Positions 43,001 to 52,758 of a stretch of 64,000 nt of DNA are shown piece after piece. A model generated the notes under the pieces. That model did not search any database. It was not told the DNA's origin and saw nothing but the letters and a program-made list of their open reading frames with translations. The position numbers were made by a program, and so were the translations under genes. The number at the start of each line of letters is the position of its first letter. Within the stretch, counting starts at the first letter, position 1. This stretch comes from Molanna angustata (lineage: Eukaryota > Arthropoda > Insecta > Trichoptera > Molannidae). The stretch is taken from positions 17,034,381 through 17,098,380 of the forward strand of contig OY754975.1 of NCBI GenBank assembly GCA_963576475.1, in the 5' to 3' direction.

Positions 43001-44806
43001 TTCTGAGTGCCAAAAATTTTCAATTAATTTATCTAACGAAGTTTCTGAGTGGAAGGAATGTATCGCAAGATTATTGCTCAACGTGCGATGAGATGAATCA
43101 TCATATGGACCACTAATAACATAGCCGAAGATGGTTCCTAATGCCGTGGGTATGCCTTCTGAGAAATGAACTGACGAGCCATCCAAAAGACTTGCATACA
43201 AATCTGCTCCCAATAGAACGTCTATTTGAGCAGGTTCATAAAAATATTCATCAGCAAGGGATAAATTTTTATATGCATTAAAAACCCTTTGAGGGACACG
43301 GGCTGATGGTATATTATTGGTTAGGCGATTTAGTACTAGGGCCGTAGTAGAAATTAATTCACCACTGCGTTGTTTCATAGTAAGAAAAACTGAACCGCGA
43401 ACCTGAGTAATATTTCCTCCCAGTGACGTCACTGGAACCTGAATTTTATTGCGCTTTAATGATAGACGCTGAATGCAACTCTCCGTTATGAAGGAGGACA
43501 TTGACCCACTATCTAGCAGACACCGTACAAGATGAAAGTTCCCAAATGAATCTTTAATAGGTATGCGAGCTGTAGCAAGTATGACTTGCTTCGTTTGAGA
43601 AATTGTGCCTGAATGAATTTCGGCAGATGTAATTAACTTGTTTTGATCTGAAACTGTTTGAACAATTTGTTTGTTTTCGAAATGTAGCAAAGTATTATGT
43701 TTATGTGACTGACACAATTTACATTTTCCGGAACTCTTGCAATTTTTAATATCGTGATTTTTCATACAAGAGAAACACAGTCGATTTTCCTTTACAAATT
43801 CACGACGTGTTTTAACGTCCTGCCTTTTAAATTGTTCGCATGCGAAAATTGCATGCGCTTGATTCTTGCAGAAATGACATTTAATGTTATTAGAAGGTAG
43901 CACAGAATGGAATGTACTCTTGAGTGTTTTTCCCTTTGAAAATTGCACAGAAGTAACATCTAAGACATGACATTGATCTTCCAAAAATTGTAACAGTTTG
44001 GGAAATTTTGGCATCTCATTTTTGGGCAATGTTAATTCAAATCGGCAGCGTAAATCAGAATACAATTTTCTTATTAATATATGAACCAAAATAAAGTCCC
44101 ACTCATTAACATTGATATTCAAAGAAATTAACGCCTGCGAATTTTCCTTGACAATATTTAGAAAATTACGCAACTGTGATACATTTTCCACAGGCTTAAC
44201 GGCGAGCAAATTCGATAAATGATTATCTGCAATTAACCTTACATTATTAAAACGTTCATTAATAAGTTTATATGCCAGATCATAGTTTTCTTCGCTTAAG
44301 GATAAGTGTTTTATCACACGTGAGGCATCATCCTTCAAGCAAGAGGACAGATAATGCATTTTTTGAATGCCATTTAACTGATTATTCGAGTGAATCAATG
44401 TATTGAATATCGAGATAAAATTGTTGAAATCTACATATGAACCATTATAGGTAGGCAACGGTATATGTGGCAGACTGATATTTTGAATTCTACTGCTTTC
44501 ATTATTTTTTGATACTTGCTTATCACTACATAATTCAAAATATATTTGTTTGATTTCATAATAGTTTTCGATAAACTGATTATACCTATCACTATGTGTC
44601 TCAGAATCGAAATCAGACTTTGCCGCGGCTTCTATGAGAATATGATTCTCATAAAACTCGGATTTGATATTCTCTAAGTCAGAATAACGCACTTTAAATT
44701 TTATTATGTTCGATTCCGAGGGGTTTAATTTCGCCTGTATAGCGAAATCGAATAAACACTTTAAATTTAAAGCTGCAAGTGAACACTTTACTGTTTTGTT
44801 CGTCAT
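40085..44806 (-). CDS. BEL/Pao Gag-Pol polyprotein
   Basis: 1573 codons from an ATG at 44806 in a good context (AAAATGA); the frame is also open for 10 codons upstream, from a TTG. In order: Gag-like DUF1759-type region (about residues 105-290, LPTYNGSYVDFNNFISIF); zinc-knuckle-like Cys/His clusters (about 310-323 and 344-356); aspartic protease with DSG at 432-434; RT with DIKMMFRQI (Asp 764) and the catalytic box FVDD (840-843); Pao-type A17 region; RNase H with Asp 1017, Glu 1062 and Asp 1094; integrase HHCC (His 1325/1330, Cys 1360/1363) and DDE residues Asp 1395, Asp 1461 and Glu 1515. No internal stop is present. It ends prematurely just after the integrase core. All catalytic residues I can check are intact, so only the C-terminal tail is affected. 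Confidence 0.93.
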   Translation of the reverse strand: MTNKTVKCSLAALNLKCLFDFAIQAKLNPSESNIIKFKVRYSDLENIKSEFYENHILIEAAAKSDFDSETHSDRYNQFIENYYEIKQIYFELCSDKQVSKNNESSRIQNISLPHIPLPTYNGSYVDFNNFISIFNTLIHSNNQLNGIQKMHYLSSCLKDDASRVIKHLSLSEENYDLAYKLINERFNNVRLIADNHLSNLLAVKPVENVSQLRNFLNIVKENSQALISLNINVNEWDFILVHILIRKLYSDLRCRFELTLPKNEMPKFPKLLQFLEDQCHVLDVTSVQFSKGKTLKSTFHSVLPSNNIKCHFCKNQAHAIFACEQFKRQDVKTRREFVKENRLCFSCMKNHDIKNCKSSGKCKLCQSHKHNTLLHFENKQIVQTVSDQNKLITSAEIHSGTISQTKQVILATARIPIKDSFGNFHLVRCLLDSGSMSSFITESCIQRLSLKRNKIQVPVTSLGGNITQVRGSVFLTMKQRSGELISTTALVLNRLTNNIPSARVPQRVFNAYKNLSLADEYFYEPAQIDVLLGADLYASLLDGSSVHFSEGIPTALGTIFGYVISGPYDDSSHRTLSNNLAIHSFHSETSLDKLIENFWHSENLPEVMPCNPEDDQCEEFFMRTLQRIPNGRFMARLPFKKIHPQLGNSYNAALRRFLNLEKRFSQNENLKFEYTNFMNEYLSLGHMTLYKGVTQPGKHYYIPHHAVFKTTNQSKKIRVVFDASAQTSTSVSLNDCLYAGPKLHRDIADIILNFRIHPIALICDIKMMFRQILIDPKDQPYQLILWRDSPSDPIRHYALCTVTYGVTSSPYASMRVLRELARIGESQFPMASKVLQSQIFVDDIITTAATLQDAVLLKQELISLLKMGGFELRKWSSNCNQLLEDVPADHCEVPRSFDVADSSPCIKVLGIQWDPLADVFRYRVNVPGDECTKRAILSTIARIFDPLGWISPITFKAKLIIQKLWLLHTSWDDIPPQEIVKEWKNFVADLSVIERFNIPRQAFHEGLTEVSIHGFCDGSLCGYAAVVYLRTVNNEGQVNVSLLAAKSKVAPVRTKMTIPRLELNAALLLTRLINFCVSSFLGRIKIDNVICWSDSTICLSWLQTPPHLLQIYEGNRVSQILSSTAHITWRYVPSKLNCADISSRGAYPSVLLDHELWWHPPWLKDSFETWPCQKRESLDSHKLPGLRETKVIALCADMEESFVIKFSSLQRLQRTTAYCIRFINNCRHKFKKCTGPLSVEELKLSLFKLIKWEQLIAFSEQIDKLRNGRPCSVKHLQKLFPFLDSEGMIRVGGRLRHSTLPYNSKFPILLPKSSHLTNLIVDNYHKVHCHIGPNALNAILQQQFWIVSARRVIRSRIHKCVTCFKVNPKSVCPQMADLPSDRVRVGRVFERVATDYGGPFTMRANKIRNSKTFKAYLCIFVCLATKAVHLEVVSDLSTEGFLAAFSRFSSRRGLPTFIRSDCGTNYVGSSRHLNEVDKYLSSSAVQEVLSNKASQRGITWHFNAPSYPNSGGLFEAGIKVAKTLLKRVIGEQILTLEEFMTVCAEVEAVMNSRPLTSLSEDASEWNVLTPGHF

Positions 44807-45357
44807 TTTAAACACAGATAATATAACTCCACACAAGGAGTATATAATACTTTACACTATACATACAATATATTAATATAATATACACTTATTATTGTTA
44901 TTTGTCAACATAAGATCGAGATATAGGTACCTAGATAATATTATACTGTACGGCTGTCAGTTCAGTAGTAAACAACGTGAAGTTAGTTACAGATATTTGA
45001 CCATAGAAAATAATTCACACTGCTCTGAACTAAGCAACTATTGCCGTTTCACAAATAAAATAATTATAAGAATAGCCACAAAAAAATAATAAATATAATT
45101 TTACCTACATAATTATGTAGTACACCGACCAAAACGAGGTTATTGTTTGCTATTGTCTTCAAATAATAAATTGATATTTCAGAATAATATTATGTATAAT
45201 ACTATGTTGAAATATTACAAATATAACGAAATAACACAATTTACGTGTGTTTTGTCATACAAATACGATTTGATGACGTCCGATGTGGCTGGAATTTAGG
45301 ATAATAGGCTCGGAATGGACCATAGGATGGACAATTCGGATCGAAAGGACCAAAAGA
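44807..45357 (-). other. BEL/Pao 5' leader with primer-binding-like site
   Basis: Untranslated leader between the 5' LTR and the gag-pol start. On the plus strand, 45335-45352 reads TTCGGATCGAAAGGACCA, an 18-base string ending in CCA and lying 5 bases from the LTR. That is where a tRNA 3' end should pair. The specific tRNA could not be assigned. Confidence 0.55.
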
Positions 45358-45723
45358 TGTTGCGTATAGAGAGAAGGGAAAATATTGCACCTACCTTGGC
45401 AGCCTTCTTCCTTCGTCTTGTGTAGTGTCTTCACGGAGGGCACTACACCAACCTCTATGACACAACACTGAATTACACTTTAAAACTTCCTCTGAACACG
45501 GTTCAGGAATTCAAAATAGCGCACGGCGCGTAGTTTCGATGATTGATGCGAAAAGGTAGAAAATATGTATATTTTCTCTTGAGTCGACTATATATCTTTC
45601 TGTCACAGTGCAATGCGTTCACACACGACGAGAGAGTATTGACGATTGTTTTTTTGTTCCTATGTAGGTAACAATATTTCAGGGATCGGAAAAGGTTGGA
45701 AGTGTTGCCACATTTACCGAACA
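45358..45723 (-). repeat. 5' LTR of the BEL/Pao element
   Basis: Carries the promoter for the element's RNA by family knowledge; no TATA box was assigned with confidence. It is followed at the outer side by the CTCTA target duplication. Confidence 0.95.
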
Positions 45724-45904
45724 CTCTATAAATTATCGCCAAATGAAATCATAAATACTATCTATAATATTTTAAAATAAAATTAGCAAACATAACCGCA
45801 TCTCCATTTATTTATGAAAATCGTTTTTAAATATATTATCAATAATTATCTTAATTAATTTATGAGTGTTTTGTACAAGTCAAAACAAAAAATATCACTC
45901 GAAA

Positions 45905-46060
45905 CATTTCAGATTTCTCACACTAGATCCCCTTTCGCTACTTCCAACAACACCCGCTTTCGTGAACGATAAGAAAAAAATTCATAGCACAAAAAGTAGC
46001 TCACGGAACCGTCTAGATTGACAATCTAGATGGCAAAAAGAGCAATCGACGATTGTAAAT
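45905..46060 (-). mobile_element. R1-type LINE 3' UTR fragment
   Basis: The reverse complement matches the 3' UTR of the R1-clade copy at 50638: CGATTGCTCTTTTTGC, a GTGAGCTACTTTTTGTGCTA block, ATCGTTCAC, GCGGGTGTTGTTGGAAGTAG. After the GTAGCG end it continues AAAGGGGATCTAGTGTGAG, which is also seen after the fragment at 61800. The coding part is absent. Confidence 0.65.
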
Positions 46061-46244
46061 AGACGATTCACGCTAGATTCCCTAATCAAATGAAATATGA
46101 TTTTTTACAAAATAATTTGCTATCTAAAAAATTTCAAGTGCAAGCATTTCACATACATTAGACACAGACCAAAAGATCACACTGTGAATCGGTCTCCGTG
46201 GATCCTCCTTGACTTAAAAAAAATAAAAAAAATAAACACTTCCT

Positions 46245-46432
46245 TGCAGCCTTCGCAAGTGTCGAGTTTATTGCCGTATGGCAATTTCTTCCAACTAACC
46301 AGTGTTTCCAGCCCAGAGAAGCAATATTTGCGTGAGAAATAAATTTAAATAAATTTCTCCTCTGCTGGGAATCGAACCCAGGACGCCCGCACAGAAACCA
46401 AACGGCTTACCAACTGTGCCACGGCGGTCGGC
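46245..46432 (-). mobile_element. tRNA-derived SINE, family 2, full-length
   Basis: On the minus strand: head GCCGACCGCCGTGGCACAGT, A box TGGCACAGTTGG, B box GGTTCGATTCC, then AGCAGAGGAGAAATTTAT, ATATTGCTTCTCTGGGCTGG, AACACTGGTTAGTTGGAAG, AATTGCCATACGGCAATAAA and an A/T-rich end. It is the cleanest family 2 copy, with intact pol III boxes. Confidence 0.85.
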
Positions 46433-46619
46433 TTACATCGAGAGGAAGGCAAAATAATTCTTAGATAGTGCAAAGGAGCAACCAAATTCAGAAAAATACA
46501 TTGCCCAGAAGGCATTGTGCAGGTCAGAAGAGCATATAACATATGAATGAGAAGAACTTATCCTAACAGTTTGCACATTCAAAGATTTGTAATACAGTCA
46601 AGGAGAAAATATAAAACAC

Positions 46620-46681
46620 GAAATATGAATAAATAAATATTACCTAATCATAAATATGAATAAATAAATATTACCTAATCA
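46620..46681. repeat. 30 bp tandem duplication
   Basis: ATATGAATAAATAAATATTA plus CCTAATCATAA occurs twice in direct succession. Confidence 0.85.
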
Positions 46682-46779
46682 TACTTAAAACAAATAAGTA
46701 TTTGTAGTAAACCAATTACACTTTCTATAGAAAAGGCCATATGAAATCAAAATTCCATCTTCAAAAGATATGAACATAA

Positions 46780-47205
46780 TCTTTTTCTCTTCTTCTTCTC
46801 CCTTGCTATATCCCAACTCCTTGTGTCGACTGTTGGAGTCAGATCTCCTCGTCCTTAAATTATAGGTCCTTCTATCCTGTTTTATGTCACCATGGAGATT
46901 GCATCGTGTGATCTGGCGGTTTGCGTTCAACGTACCTGTACCATCTCAACTGTCTTTCCTCTAACGTTAGTATGTATATCAGTAACGCTTAGGCTTCCAC
47001 GAATGCGGAGTCTTTCTATTTTGTTCCATAAGGACACTCCAGCTGCCCATCTTAGAATACGCATTTCAACAGTTTTCAGTTGCATAGAGTATGAGTTGTA
47101 CATTGTCCAGCATTCGGATCCATAAAGGAGTGCCGGTCTGACAATTGTCTGGTGCACTTTTCTTTTCAATTTTGCTGGCATTTTTCGGTCGCATAGAACT
47201 CCCGA
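46780..47205 (-). pseudogene. RTE-like LINE RT C-terminus
   Basis: The minus strand reads SGVLCDRKMPAKLKRKVHQT, IVRPALLYGSECWT, TVEMRILRWAAGVSLWNKIE and RIRGSLSVTDI. A frameshift/stop follows, then a decayed end reading TRRSDSNSRHKELGYSK and a (GAA)n-rich tail. The LLYGSE(C/T)WT and EMR-x-LRW motifs are standard for RT C-terminal segments of RTE-group LINEs. 5'-truncated. Confidence 0.75.
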
Positions 47206-47935
47206 CATTAATTTAAAAGATACAAACATGATGACTGCAAATAATCTGAAAAAGTTTAATAATAATAGTTTTTTTTTCGATGAGAACTCACCCAATACAA
47301 ATAAATTACAATACTTAATAAATGATTGATAAGTGTATGTACGTATATGGTAAAAGATCTACGACTAGTAAGGAAACAATTACAGACTCGTGCATTCCTA
47401 AAAAGTAAGAATTGATACTTGTTATTTCCTGAAGTGATGAAATACAAAGCATTCATAATCGAATGCAAAAAATTATATTGCATTCCGTTACTTTAAATGC
47501 GAAAAAATGTTTTCGGTTACTCATAAAAAAAATGGTATTTTATTTTTAAACCAACTGAAACCAACCATACATAACTCGTTCAGCCATAACTCGTCGCTCA
47601 AAATGTATCGACGTAAAATATTTACATTTTGCGATTGTTTTTCTTCGAAAAAGTAATGACCTTTTTTTGTTTTGACTCAGTTCGATCATCAATCATCGGA
47701 ACATGACGAAAACTGCATCAAGTCGGCGAGGCACAGAAGTTGAGTTGGCGATGAAAGCGTTGTTTTTGAAAATTTGGTCCATTAAATATACCAATTGGCA
47801 AAATGGAACAATATTTGTTAGAGCAAAGGAAACAATGCAATCTGATATAAATATGCAAGAAAAATTAAAAAGTCATTTCATTTTCTCGTTTTAATACTAT
47901 GTATTAACTAATTGCAATAATGGACTAAGTATTCT
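47206..47935. other. no gene recognised
   Basis: AT-rich. A 63-codon plus-strand frame at 47703-47894 (MTKTASSRRGTEVELAMKAL) is in a somewhat GC-richer patch but is unrecognised and lacks supporting signals. Confidence 0.4.
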
Positions 47936-48215
47936 CCTCTTTTCTCCGATTTTAGGGCGAAGGCCTGTTTTTTCAGTCGGAGACTGCCTCTTGTGATCTA
48001 AATGTCCAGTTTTCACTCCATCTTTTTGCTGCTCTCCCCCTTGCTGTACGACCCTCCGGGACTTCCTTGGAGACGATTTTGGGTAGTTGATTGTCTCCCA
48101 TTCTCGCGACATGGTCTCTCCATTGACGCATTCGCTCTCTACCCCAGCGGATGATGTCGTCTGTATCGCATCTCCTCCTTATATCCTCGTTTTTATAAGT
48201 ATTCAATATAACTAA
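47936..48215 (-). pseudogene. LINE RT C-terminus, third RTE-like family
   Basis: The minus strand reads YKNEDIRRRCDTDDIIRWGR, RMRQWRDHVARMGDNQLPK, RGRAAKRWSENWTFRSQEA, then a stop. The pattern (RN/KNEDIR ... W-x-R-x-R ... W-x-DHV-x-RM ... RW) is typical of RT tails. Only about 90 codons remain. Confidence 0.7.
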
Positions 48216-48735
48216 TTTTATCAAGCTGTTCATGATCAAGCTATGTGTATGTGTACATAAGGTCTCTTACACTAAATCAGCAATTCATTACAGAACATCA
48301 TTTCCTTGAAATTGTTCAATATTTTAAAGGATAAGTAGGTTTTTATACGGCATAGAAGCAATGAAAGCAGGACGCAACTGACCCGTTAAGATTTAAAAAT
48401 AAAAGAGTCACTTCAAATTTTCTTTATCTTATTGAATACATAATCATAAAATTGCATAATTTATAACTATGCAATGATGTTCTCTAGGAAATTGGAAAGA
48501 CAATGGAAGTAATCTATACTTTTCTGAGTAAACAAAATTCAAAGAAACCAACAATGAGACAAATGCATTTATATTAGAGATAAACACCACTTACATGTTA
48601 TTGTGATGTTAATTTTATTTATTATTATAATTCACCCTGGTTTATACCATAAATGAGCTCATTTATACGAACGGTTTCAAAACAACTGGTTCTTCCTGAG
48701 AATAACATGTTTCCATAGTCAGACAAAGTTGTTAC
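48216..48735. other. no gene recognised
   Basis: AT-rich. The last 80 bases may be decayed upstream sequence of the following LINE. Confidence 0.4.
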
Positions 48736-49552
48736 TTTCTCAGACAACTTAGACCTATTCGAAGGTGTCTCTCGACAAATGCTGCTAAGGTCCTTATAAA
48801 TTCTTTAATAGTTTCCCGTGTAGATTATTGTAACGCCATATTAGCACACCTACCGCAATACCAAATCCATAGAATACAACTCATCCTCAATGCAGCAGCC
48901 CGTTATATTTACCAGATTGATCGTTTCTCGCATGTCTCACCAACACTTCACAAACTTCATTGGCTGAAGAGCCCAGAACGTATAGAATTTAAAACATGTC
49001 TCCTTGTCTTTAAAGCACTCAATAGCATGGCCCCGGAATATAAATCGGAACGTTGTGTTCCATTTTCACCTAACAATAAACAAAGTACGCTAAGATCAAT
49101 GACCCAATCCAATAAAAAACTAGTAGAAACCAATCTCACAAATAAGCCAAAATACCTATATCGATCTATTGGCGTTTCTGGACCAAAGTCATGGAACAAT
49201 CTTCCAATGAATATAAGATGTGCCGAAAATATCAATGAATTCAAGAAGAAATTAAAAACTCATCTTTTCCGCAAGTCGTATCCAGATTGTCCCTCATCCG
49301 TTCAATAATATTATGTGTACTAAATATTATGCCAGTTTACTTTGAATCGACTATTTTTTATAATTAATTTCATCTGGATTATGTAACAAGATTAATTTGT
49401 GATTTCTAGGTATTTTTTTAAGTTTTATATTTCACCATTTTCAATGTGTTAGCTATATATATTTTTTTGCAAACTGAAAGCGCCCTTGATGTGACCACGG
49501 TTGTCACTAAACGGCGCTTTATAAATTGTCCTTATTATTATTATTCCGTCCT
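48736..49552 (+). mobile_element. L2/CR1-type LINE 3' end with open C-terminal frame
   Basis: From 48736 a frame of 190 codons runs without a stop to 49308. It reads FLRQLRPIRRCLSTNAAKVL, SRVDYCNAILAHLPQYQ, QLILNAAARYIYQIDRFSHV, LHKLHWLKSPERIEFKTCLL, FKALNSMAPEYKSERC and ends SWNNLPMNIRCAENINEFKK / KTHLFRKSYPDC. This is the hallmark C-terminus of L2/CR1-group RT proteins (VDYCNALL, AAARL, LHWLP, RI-x-FK, WN-x-LP). The 3' UTR ends GGCGCTTTATAAATTGTCCT followed by (TTA)n. The RT palm and endonuclease are absent, so it is 5'-truncated, yet the remaining frame is intact. Confidence 0.85.
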
Positions 49553-49647
49553 AAGAAAGAAGCAGTTGCTTTAGAAACATTCATATAGAATAGCTCATTC
49601 TAAATTTGAATAAAGTGAATTAATATAAATAAAATAACATCAACGAA

Positions 49648-50637
49648 GAAGTGAACAGAAGAATTGCTGCTGCCAACAGATGATACTTTGACCTACAGAG
49701 ACATGCAGAATCCAGGTTGTTGTCGAGGAAGAACAAACTGACACTATATATAACTATGATCAGACCAGTGTTGACATATGCCTCCGAGACCTGGACTCTA
49801 ACTTGAAAAGATGAGAACCAACTTAGCCAATTTTCGAAAGAAAGATCCTGCGGCAAATCTACGGAGCTATTTGTGAGGGTAATGTGTGGAGAAACAAATA
49901 CAATCACGAGCTGTACCAGCTTTATGATGATGGAGACGTCAGAGGATTTATTGGATATAATTGGGAGACTCAGTTGAGGTCATGAGGTCCTAAAACAAAT
50001 GTGGTAAAACGATGTATGATAGAATAAGAAATGAGGATATTAGACGAGAAAGTATGATTCAAAGAGATATCGTAAGTAAGACGGAAATAAATGCCCTAAG
50101 GTGGTTTGGCTACATATGTAGAAAGAATGAGTGATGATCGTCTGACAAAAACAGTATAAAAGGCTGATAAAAGAGGAACGAGAGATAGAGGTCGGCAAAG
50201 AAAAAATTGGCAGGATCACATAAATGGAATTTTGAAAGATGGAGATGTTAGAAGTAAGAATAACAGAAGAAGATGCATGGACGTGGACGAAGCGAGAAAT
50301 GTATGTCAAGAGAAAGGAGTCTGGCGTTTGGTTCTCTCTGCCTACCCCAAATAGGGAAGGGGTGTGATGGTATGGTATGGGGGGAGACTCAGATGGTTGG
50401 ACACGTGAAAATAATGAGTGAGCAACTGCCCGCCAGAAGAGTCCTTTGCCATAGACCAGAGGGTGTGAGGTGTAGGGGGAGACCCAATCTGATATGGATG
50501 GACTGCGTCCAGGTGGACCTGGACTCTCTTTGAGCGTGGCCAAAAGGAGAGATGGAGCCGCTGACAGATCGAATCGGAATTTCTATCGGAGGTCAGGCCC
50601 CACCTAAGGATGTGGGATGATGATGATTATAAATAAA
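49648..50637 (+). pseudogene. RTE-like LINE C-terminus split by another LINE
   Basis: First part: NEEVNRRIAAANR, LLSRKNKLTLYITMIRPVLT, YASETWTL, then frameshifted DLLDIIGRL up to 49973. The sequence resumes at 50382 with GRLRW-type coding and continues KIMSEQLPARRV, RCRGRPNLIWMDCVQVDLDS, ending in (ATG)n and GATTATAAATAAA. The two parts join in register across a duplicated GGGAGACTCAG, so they are one element interrupted by the insertion 49974-50381. Several frameshifts make it non-coding. Confidence 0.75.
49974..50381 (+). mobile_element. LSAYP-family LINE inserted into the preceding LINE
   Basis: It is flanked by an 11 bp duplication GGGAGACTCAG (49963-49973 and 50382-50392). Content from about 50005: TMYDRIRNEDIRRESMIQRD, a damaged FG segment with a stop, GRQRKNWQDHINGILKDGD, RRRCMDVDEARNVC and WRLVLSAYP, then a GTGATGGTATGGTATGG tail. 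The short 5' stretch 49974-50004 does not match other copies. The arrangement shows directly that the family's true 3' end is the ATGGT repeat. Confidence 0.8.
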
Positions 50638-52758
50638 CGCAATAGGAACTTTGCTGAGTTTATTATTCTCGACTTGTACTCTGCTTATAGACGTGCACAC
50701 AATCTATATAAAAATGAAATTATTCGTGCGAAGAAGGTAAGTTGGCGACGTTTGGTTTCCGAGGTTTCGACTTCAGATCCATGGGGTGCAGTATATCGCG
50801 CCGTTTCTTCTAAGAGAGGAAATGGCGCAACAATATCTTGCATCCGCGATGCAACTACTGGTGAGTTCACAACGTCTCTCGATTCAACTGCTTCCGTTTT
50901 TCTGGACGCGTTGATTCCATCGGATGATCCGTCTACCGATAATGTTTTTCATAAATGGGTACGTGTTCTTCAACACAACATTCCTCGGACACCCGCTTCG
51001 CCACCAGTTTCTGTTGAGGAACTCGATTTAATTATTGGGAACCTTAAACTAAATAAATCCCCAGGCCTCGACCGTATCGACTCTATTTTAATACAAAGAT
51101 GTTGGCGTTTGGCTCAATTTGAAATGGTTTCCCTCTTAAAAAGATGTTTAGACGAGGGCTGTTTTCCAGACTGTTGGAAAACGGGCCTCATGACTATAAT
51201 TCCCAAACGATGCGATCGTCCTAGCACGGACCCAAAAGCATATAGACCTGTTACTCTCCTGCCTATTCTGGGCAAGATTCTGGAAAGACTTATATGCAGT
51301 AGAATTGAATCCCATCTTTCTAACTCATGTCCACTTTCTTCTCGGCAATTTGGCTTCCGACCTGGAATTTCAACAGTCGATGTCAGAATTTGTAAGACCT
51401 TCTGACGAAAAATATGTTATTGCTATTTCCCTTGACATTAGTGGTGCATTTGACAATGCTTGGTGGCCGCTCATTTTGCATAAACTGAAGTCAAGGAATA
51501 TACCCCGCAATATACATCTGATAGTTAAGAGTTACTTTGAAAATCGCCGCAAGGTCCTGCCTGGGGGACAATTTCTACATACGCGACAGGTAAGCATTGG
51601 ATGTCCTCAGGGTTCTGTTCTCGGTCCACTTCTCTGGAACATTCTTTTTGATGACTTGCTGGATCTTCCTCTCTCCAGTAATTGTACGATTCAAGCGTAT
51701 GCCGATGATGCATACATCCTCGTCCGTGGTAATTCCCGTAGATTTATTGAGAACTCAGCTACTCAAGCTCTTTCCTTAGTTTCCGACTGGGGTGTAAAAA
51801 ATAAACTTTGCTTCGCTCCTAATAAGACATATGGCTTGGTTTTCAAAGGCTTACTACGTAGACAGCCGTCTATTAAGTTCTCAGGAACAAATGTAAGTTT
51901 TCGGGACCAAATCACTTGCCTAGGAGTTGTTCTGGAAAGAGGACCAAATTTTAAAAACCATGCTCGATTGTGTGTCGACAAAGCTAAGTCTGCTTTTTTA
52001 AAGATCTCACACATCGCCAAGGCACACTGGGGTTTACAGTTTCAAGTATCCTGTCTTTTCTATAAGGCAGTTTACCTCGGCATTGCTTGCTATGCAGCAG
52101 GATGTTGGTCTCTCAGCTTCAACATATACGTAGAATTTTGCTCTCAGGCCAACGATTCGCTCTCATCGCTCTATCCAAAGCATATGGAACGAGTCCCACT
52201 GAAGCACTGCCAATTTTGACAGGCATGACTCCCCTTGATCTGGAACTTACGCGGGGCTGTTCTTCTATGATCGGAAATATTCCTCTCTTCCCTCCAGAGG
52301 GTCGAGTGTCACGCGGCTTTGTTGAAAGGACTGTAAATGAAAATTTGCAGAATATCTGGCAGACACGCTGGACGGCCTGCTCAGTGGGAAGAATTACCTA
52401 CTTATTTTTTCCCGACGTGAGGTATCGTCTTAAATCTCCCTGGGTTGTTCCAGACTTTTGGACTTCCCAATTTTTCACAGGACACGGAAACTTTAAAAGT
52501 TATCTTCACCGATTTAACATTGCCTCCTCTGCTTCATGTCATTTCTGTCAATACCTGGACCAAACTTCGGAACATATCCTTTGGGAATGTTGCCACCCAA
52601 TGGTGTCCTCATATAGATCGGAGCTCCTCGTTGCTGTCCGTGGGCCTCTACAAGGTCCCATTGGTCATGCGGATTTTGTGATCTCGAAGAAAAATTATAA
52701 AGCTTTTAAGGTTTTCTGTCATAGATATGGTGCCTTACTTTTAGAAGATTCCCGTTAA
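50638..52758 (+). pseudogene. R1-clade reverse transcriptase (frameshifted)
   Basis: Frame 1 (to about 51390): VEELDLIIGNLKLNKSPGLD (KSPG-D motif), YRPVTLLPILGKILERL, RQFGFRPGIST. A break with loss of some codons shifts to frame 2: VIAISLDISGAFDNAWWP (catalytic Asp), IGCPQGSVLGPLLWNILFDD, YADD box (AYADDAYILV), then a shift near 52110 to frame 3: TGMTPLDLEL, HGNFKSYLHRFNIASS, and a CCHC finger (C-x2-C-x8-H-x4-C) within CHFC...HILWEC, ending at 52758. The catalytic residues survive but the two frameshifts rule out a functional protein. SGAFDNAWWP with the trailing CCHC finger places it in the R1 group (R1/TRAS/Waldo relatives). Confidence 0.88.

Larger units (their letters stand above)
39097..45723 (-). 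mobile_element. BEL/Pao LTR retrotransposon, structurally complete
   Basis: 6627 bp on the minus strand. Two 366 bp LTRs (39097-39462 and 45358-45723) show no difference on reading and begin TG and end CA in element orientation. A 5 bp duplication CTCTA flanks the element (39092-39096 and 45724-45728). Order from the 5' LTR: primer-binding-like site, a leader of about 550 bp, gag-pol frame, C-terminal segment in a shifted frame, polypurine tract, 3' LTR. The domain set (Gag-like DUF1759 region, knuckles, aspartic protease, RT, RNase H, integrase, C-terminal DUF5641-like) is that of BEL/Pao. No envelope-type frame is seen. LTR identity implies a very recent insertion. Confidence 0.95.

Noticed and set aside
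39097..45723. Endogenous retrovirus with envelope
   Set aside because: No envelope-like frame between the Pol C-terminus and the 3' LTR; the space is only about 240 bp.
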